Below are positions 5,142 to 7,248 of a DNA stretch of 7,248 nucleotides, in pieces. The position numbers were made by a program, and so were the translations under genes. Origin of the DNA: Treponema sp. (lineage in GTDB: Bacteria > Spirochaetota > Spirochaetia > Treponematales > Breznakiellaceae); NCBI GenBank assembly GCA_031266095.1, contig JAISBR010000047.1, positions 1 to 7,248 of the forward strand, in the 5' to 3' direction. The notes beneath the pieces are model-generated. The model worked only from the letters and a program-made list of their open reading frames with translations. It was not told the DNA's origin and ran no database searches. Positions within the stretch are counted from its first letter, which is position 1; every line of letters begins with the position of its first letter.

Positions 5142-5921
5142 ATGTTGAATGTTGGGCCGGATTTGAAGATTATTAGGAAAAAAATGGGTAAATCCCAGAG
5201 AGAGATTGCGGCCGAATTTGGACTTCCCCAAACAACATGGGCTAGTTATGAGGTAGGCAAAGCTTCTCCCCCTATGAAAATCCTTTTCAAATTAGCGGAA
5301 ATGGGTTACCCCATAAAGGGTCTAACAACCGGGGTTTTACAGGATTTGGAAGATGAAGGAAAAATCAGTAAGGCGGAGTTTCAGAGACGGCTTGAAATAG
5401 CAAGAGCCTTTCCGCCTGAAATGCCGGCTGAGGACTTTGCCAGAGCCGTTGACGCGGTTGATAAAAATCCGAAGCAAGACGGCATAAATCCTCTGAAACT
5501 TTACCTCTCTTCCGATCTTCCCGAAGGTTCCTTTGTGGTTCCCCTGCTGGATCAGCGGCTTTCCGCCGGGCCGGGAGCCGCCCTGCCGGAGAAGGATGAG
5601 GCCAAGGCGCTTATCCCGGTTCCGGGCTATCTCCGACAGTACGGGGAGAATATCGCCGCCCTCACCGTGGATGGGGACAGCATGGAGCCAACCCTGCACC
5701 GGGGGGACATGGTGGTCTGTGATTCCTGCGGCTGGTCAGGGGAAGGGATATACGCGGTCAGGATGGGCGAATCCGGGTTTGTAAAACGGCTTACCAAGGC
5801 GCCTGGGAAGGTGGTTATTATTTCGGATAATTCCAAATATCCCCCCAGGGAGGAACCGGAGGGGAGTGAAGATTTTCAAGTTATCGGGCGGGTACACTGC
5901 GCGATAACAAAGGTGGAGTGA
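5142..5921 (+). CDS. CI/LexA-type phage repressor: XRE HTH plus S24 peptidase domain
   Basis: This 259-residue protein is the probable lysogeny repressor. Residues about 6-60 are an XRE-type HTH (IRKKMGKSQREIAAEFGLPQ then TTWASYEVGKASPP). A linker of about 60 residues follows. The C-terminal S24 domain has the nucleophile S180 in DGDSMEPTL and the general-base K215 in GFVKRL. An Ala-Gly pair at 142-143 in LDQRLSAGPG is at the position of the LexA/CI self-cleavage site, so RecA-stimulated autocleavage and SOS induction are plausible, though some family members keep these residues without cleaving. Classical Mu repressor is not S24-type, so induction may differ from Mu. The ATG at 5142 has only a weak GCGAG upstream, which suits low expression. 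It diverges from the early operon and is followed 11 bp after its stop by the next gene. Confidence 0.9.
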   Translation: MLNVGPDLKIIRKKMGKSQREIAAEFGLPQTTWASYEVGKASPPMKILFKLAEMGYPIKGLTTGVLQDLEDEGKISKAEFQRRLEIARAFPPEMPAEDFARAVDAVDKNPKQDGINPLKLYLSSDLPEGSFVVPLLDQRLSAGPGAALPEKDEAKALIPVPGYLRQYGENIAALTVDGDSMEPTLHRGDMVVCDSCGWSGEGIYAVRMGESGFVKRLTKAPGKVVIISDNSKYPPREEPEGSEDFQVIGRVHCAITKVE

Positions 5922-5932
5922 GGAGACGATGT

Positions 5933-6358
5933 ATGATGGAAGCATTGCGAGAAGAAAAGGTTACCGGCAGGTTGAAAGAACTGGGATATGAATCGGACAT
6001 TTATGTTTATGGTATGTCACAACCAATATCGCTAGGAACCGCCGCATTATTCGGCGTGTTCGCTGTGGTGGGAAATCAACCAAAGCCGTTCATTTTGGGG
6101 TTCTCCAAAAAGGGGATTTTCTTGATTGAGCTTAACGCGATGTGCAGTAACTATACCGGGCTCCATGCCTTTATTACCGCTGAAAACATTGAGGAGATTT
6201 CGTTTAAGAAGAATTTGCTGGTATATACACTTACGCTGCGGTCGAAAGACGGTAGCAAACAAATTTTTAAAATTTCGAAGATAACAGCGGGTGTTTCCTG
6301 GCAGAAGGCTAATGTTGAGAAATTAGGAGAGTTTATAAAAACTTTTAAAAGTGAGTAA
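5933..6358 (+). CDS. Unknown protein with PH-like (bacterial pleckstrin-homology) signature, linked to the repressor
   Basis: The frame is open from a GTG at 5918, but I start at ATG 5933 because AGGAG sits seven nt upstream and the GTG would overlap the repressor. The 141-residue product has a charged N-terminal helix (LREEKVTGRLKELGYESD), a hydrophobic stretch at about 31-48 (PISLGTAALFGVFAVVG), then a run of beta strands (PFILGFSKKGIFLIELN, ENIEEISFKKNLLVYTLTLR, KQIFKISK) ending in a helix (NVEKLGEFIKTFK). A strand-rich barrel capped by a C-terminal helix is the PH-like pattern; this is a weak structural inference. Hand counts on single 60-base lines give about 38-43% G+C here against about 58% within the transposase, suggesting separate origin. 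Being just behind the repressor, it is likely expressed in the lysogen. No function is claimed. Confidence 0.78.
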   Translation: MMEALREEKVTGRLKELGYESDIYVYGMSQPISLGTAALFGVFAVVGNQPKPFILGFSKKGIFLIELNAMCSNYTGLHAFITAENIEEISFKKNLLVYTLTLRSKDGSKQIFKISKITAGVSWQKANVEKLGEFIKTFKSE

Positions 6359-6408
6359 CAGTTATGGAGAAAAAGATAAACTAACTAAAGGAAGAATACA
6401 ATGACATG

Positions 6409-6654
6409 TCAATACCGCCCATTTTGGGAATCAACGGCTTTTTCCTTTTCGATTCTGCGCCGTAAATACCATTCCGCCTTTTCCAAATCCTGTAACACCG
6501 TACCTTTGCGCCCTGCTCTGGCGATGTACTTACCAATCTGCCAGAGCAGGGGATCGGCAGGGAACCAATCCTCCAGGACATCAATCACCTCAAAGCGTCC
6601 GAAGGTATAATGCCCCGGATAGTTTACCGGGTCATGTTTTATAATGTCAGGCAT
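6409..6654 (-). CDS. DUF3310 phage protein (family related to T7 gp1.7 nucleotide kinase)
   Basis: The 81-residue protein shows the DUF3310 pattern throughout. It has HDPVNYPGHY near the start (7-16), EVIDVLEDW (22-30), the strongly conserved IGKYIARAGRKG (40-51) and DLEKAEWYLRRRIEKE (56-71). Such proteins are small, helical and widespread in phages; T7 gp1.7, which has nucleotide kinase activity, is usually grouped with them, but activity here is not shown. The ATG at 6654 shares one base with the upstream TGA (TGATG). The gene is convergent with the PH-like gene, leaving only 50 bases between them and no hairpin/T-run terminator that I can see. A perfect 12-bp inverted repeat lies within the coding sequence at 6511-6551. 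Confidence 0.85.
   Translation of the reverse strand: MPDIIKHDPVNYPGHYTFGRFEVIDVLEDWFPADPLLWQIGKYIARAGRKGTVLQDLEKAEWYLRRRIEKEKAVDSQNGRY
6511..6551. repeat. Perfect 12-bp inverted repeat inside the DUF3310 gene
   Basis: CCCTGCTCTGGC (6511-6522) and GCCAGAGCAGGG (6540-6551) are exact complements with a 17-nt spacer. It falls over codons for LLWQIGKYIARAG, the conserved core, so it must satisfy protein constraint as well. Chance expectation in 7 kb is about 0.01 by simple counting. Function unknown: an mRNA hairpin or protein-binding site is possible. Confidence 0.6.
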
Positions 6655-6917
6655 CAGGACCGCGCGGCAAGTTCGTCAATGGCGGCCTGAACGGTAACAG
6701 CCGTTAAACCGGACGCGCCGTTATCGTAGGGCATGTCAGCCGCCGTCCGCCCCGCAATTGTTTCAGCGGCTTCAACGATTTTCGCGCATACTTCGCGTAT
6801 GCCGTCATACGCCTTTCCGCCTTCAACCGCGACAGCGGCGTTAAAGGACTCTCCCCGCAGCGCTTTGGCGAGCGCATCTAGCGCATCGGCAAGCGCGTTC
6901 ACTTCATTGCTATACAT
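6654..6917 (-). CDS. Small phage protein ending in a VQxAIDEL (tail-fibre-like) motif
   Basis: The 87-residue product starts with alanine-rich amphipathic helix (NEVNALADALDALAKALRG), continues with a second helix (YDGIREVCAKIVEAAETIAG) and ends ASGLTAVTVQAAIDELAARS. The final motif (residues 68-87) is common in phage tail-fibre, collar and other virion proteins, where it often links repeated modules. Here it is the terminus of a very short protein. The frame is also open to ATG 6980, giving 108 residues, but that start has no ribosome site. ATG 6917 has GGGGGA just upstream and lies the same distance after the repeated hairpin as the start of the neighbouring membrane gene, so I prefer it. 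Its stop overlaps the DUF3310 start by one base. Function unknown; a virion-attachment role is conjecture. Confidence 0.68.
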   Translation of the reverse strand: MYSNEVNALADALDALAKALRGESFNAAVAVEGGKAYDGIREVCAKIVEAAETIAGRTAADMPYDNGASGLTAVTVQAAIDELAARS

Positions 6918-6939
6918 AAATCCCCCGAAAAATGAAGCT

Positions 6940-6971
6940 GCGGCCTCCAGTCCGGCCGCCTGGACATCCAA
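6940..6971. repeat. Hairpin leader repeat, copy 1, before the VQxAIDEL gene
   Basis: On the plus strand GCGGCC (6940-6945) and GGCCGC (6954-6959) pair around TCCAGTCC, followed by a flank reading GGACATCCAA (6962-6971). The same layout recurs at 7216-7243. On the gene's strand the hairpin ends 22 nt before ATG 6917. This copy is intergenic, lying after the membrane gene's stop at 6985. Confidence 0.55.
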
Positions 6972-6984
6972 ACCGGGCATTTAA

Positions 6985-7194
6985 CTAAAACCCGGTAGCG
7001 GCCGTGTGGCGCTTTGTGAAAGCGGCGCTGCCGTTTCTCACAGCGCCCCCCACGGCAAGCATCGCGCATACCGATAAAATCGGACGCATAACTTCCGGGG
7101 GAGGATCTTGGGAAAGCACGGTATACGAAAAGGCCGTTACCGCGACAAGCGCGATAAGGCCCAGCAGAAATACCAGCTTCCAGACGCTTTTCAT
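6985..7194 (-). CDS. Small two-helix membrane protein, unrecognised (holin-like size)
   Basis: The start at ATG 7194 is fixed by AGGAGG six nt upstream, although the frame is open further (7239). The 69-residue product has a short basic N-terminus, one clear membrane helix at about 5-27 (VWKLVFLLGLIALVAVTAF) and a second moderately hydrophobic segment at about 36-52 (MRPILSVCAMLAVGGAV). A proline-rich turn SQDPPPE sits between them and a basic tail (FTKRHTAATGF) follows. Both ends would face the cytoplasm by the positive-inside rule. Size and topology fit small phage membrane proteins including some holins, but there is no endolysin in view, so I do not call it a holin. It is upstream of and co-directional with the VQxAIDEL and DUF3310 genes. 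Confidence 0.68.
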   Translation of the reverse strand: MKSVWKLVFLLGLIALVAVTAFSYTVLSQDPPPEVMRPILSVCAMLAVGGAVRNGSAAFTKRHTAATGF

Positions 7195-7215
7195 GCCTAA
7201 CCTCCTTTGATACAG

Positions 7216-7243
7216 GGCGGCCAGTCTCCGCCAGGACATCCAA
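7216..7243. repeat. Hairpin leader repeat, copy 2, before the membrane-protein gene
   Basis: GGCGG (7216-7220) and CCGCC (7228-7232) pair around CCAGTCT and are followed by GGACATCCAA (7234-7243), matching copy 1 at 6940-6971. The stem bases differ between copies while pairing is kept. The hairpin ends 21 nt before ATG 7194. Upstream sequence is cut off by the window edge, so I cannot tell whether this copy overlaps the end of another gene. Confidence 0.5.
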
Positions 7244-7248
7244 TTTGT

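Noticed and set aside
6402..6411. Perfect 10-bp palindrome TGACATGTCA between the convergent genes
   Set aside because: Too short to be a terminator stem, has no following T-run, and is a length of palindrome that occurs by chance; noted only in relation to the candidate element end.
6401..6610. Plus-strand ORF with an AGGAAG-like sequence before its ATG
   Set aside because: It is antisense to the DUF3310 gene, whose family motifs are clear; the product has no coherent pattern.
6899..7243. Minus-strand ORF of 114 codons overlapping the membrane-protein gene
   Set aside because: Arg/Pro-rich composition and no ribosome site; the alternative frame has an ideal SD and membrane helices.
7197..7247. 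Possible C-terminal end of another gene (IGCPGGDWPPCIKGG then TAG)
   Set aside because: Only 16 codons are visible, all three frames are open to the edge or nearly so, and the stretch contains the hairpin repeat; it cannot be called.

Overview
The window looks like the early/regulatory region of a Mu-like transposable phage or prophage. Genes in it: a DDE transposase, a MuB-type ATPase cut by the left edge, a Gam-type DNA-end-binding protein, a LexA/CI-type S24 repressor, and a divergent Cro/CI-type regulator that heads a long leftward operon. Base composition is about 55% G+C by eye and Shine-Dalgarno sites are strong (AGGAGG). Protein style (for example the repressor N-terminus) would fit a spirochaete (Treponema-type) host, but this is an impression and not a demonstrated assignment.

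Layout. Positions 1-4956 form one tightly packed minus-strand operon. Read in its own direction it runs: HTH regulator (4684-4956), two small unknown proteins (4457-4687, 4224-4460), a doubtful 29-codon ORF (4138-4227), gam (3641-4150), a 40-codon ORF (3510-3632), a winged-helix protein (3230-3523), a DUF3102-like coiled-coil protein (2339-3220), transposase A (555-2339) and ATPase B (1-542, incomplete). Neighbours are coupled by ATGA, GTGA or TGATG overlaps, or by a stop codon fused to the next ribosome site (TAGGAG/TAGGAGG).

Positions 4957-5141 are the control region. A leftward promoter (TTGACA/TAATAT, 18-bp spacer) carries a dyad in its spacer. The predicted transcript then holds three consecutive inverted repeats before the first start codon. 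Rightward from this region are the repressor (5142-5921) and a linked, visibly AT-richer gene with a PH-like fold signature (5933-6358), which is a candidate lysogeny-expressed cargo gene.

Positions 6409-7194 hold three more minus-strand genes pointing toward the repressor: a DUF3310 protein, a small protein ending in a tail-fibre-like VQxAIDEL motif, and a two-helix membrane protein. The last two are each preceded, 21-22 nt before the start codon, by a copy of the same hairpin plus conserved flank. Whether these three genes belong to the same element is unclear. A possible element end (TGTATT...) lies in the short gap at 6359-6408.

Likely working model (inference): the repressor holds the leftward promoter off in lysogeny. 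On induction the HTH protein modulates early transcription, Gam protects DNA ends, and A plus B carry out replicative transposition. I found no CRISPR array, tRNA, rRNA or obvious insertion sequence. No stretch longer than 300 bases lacks a gene.
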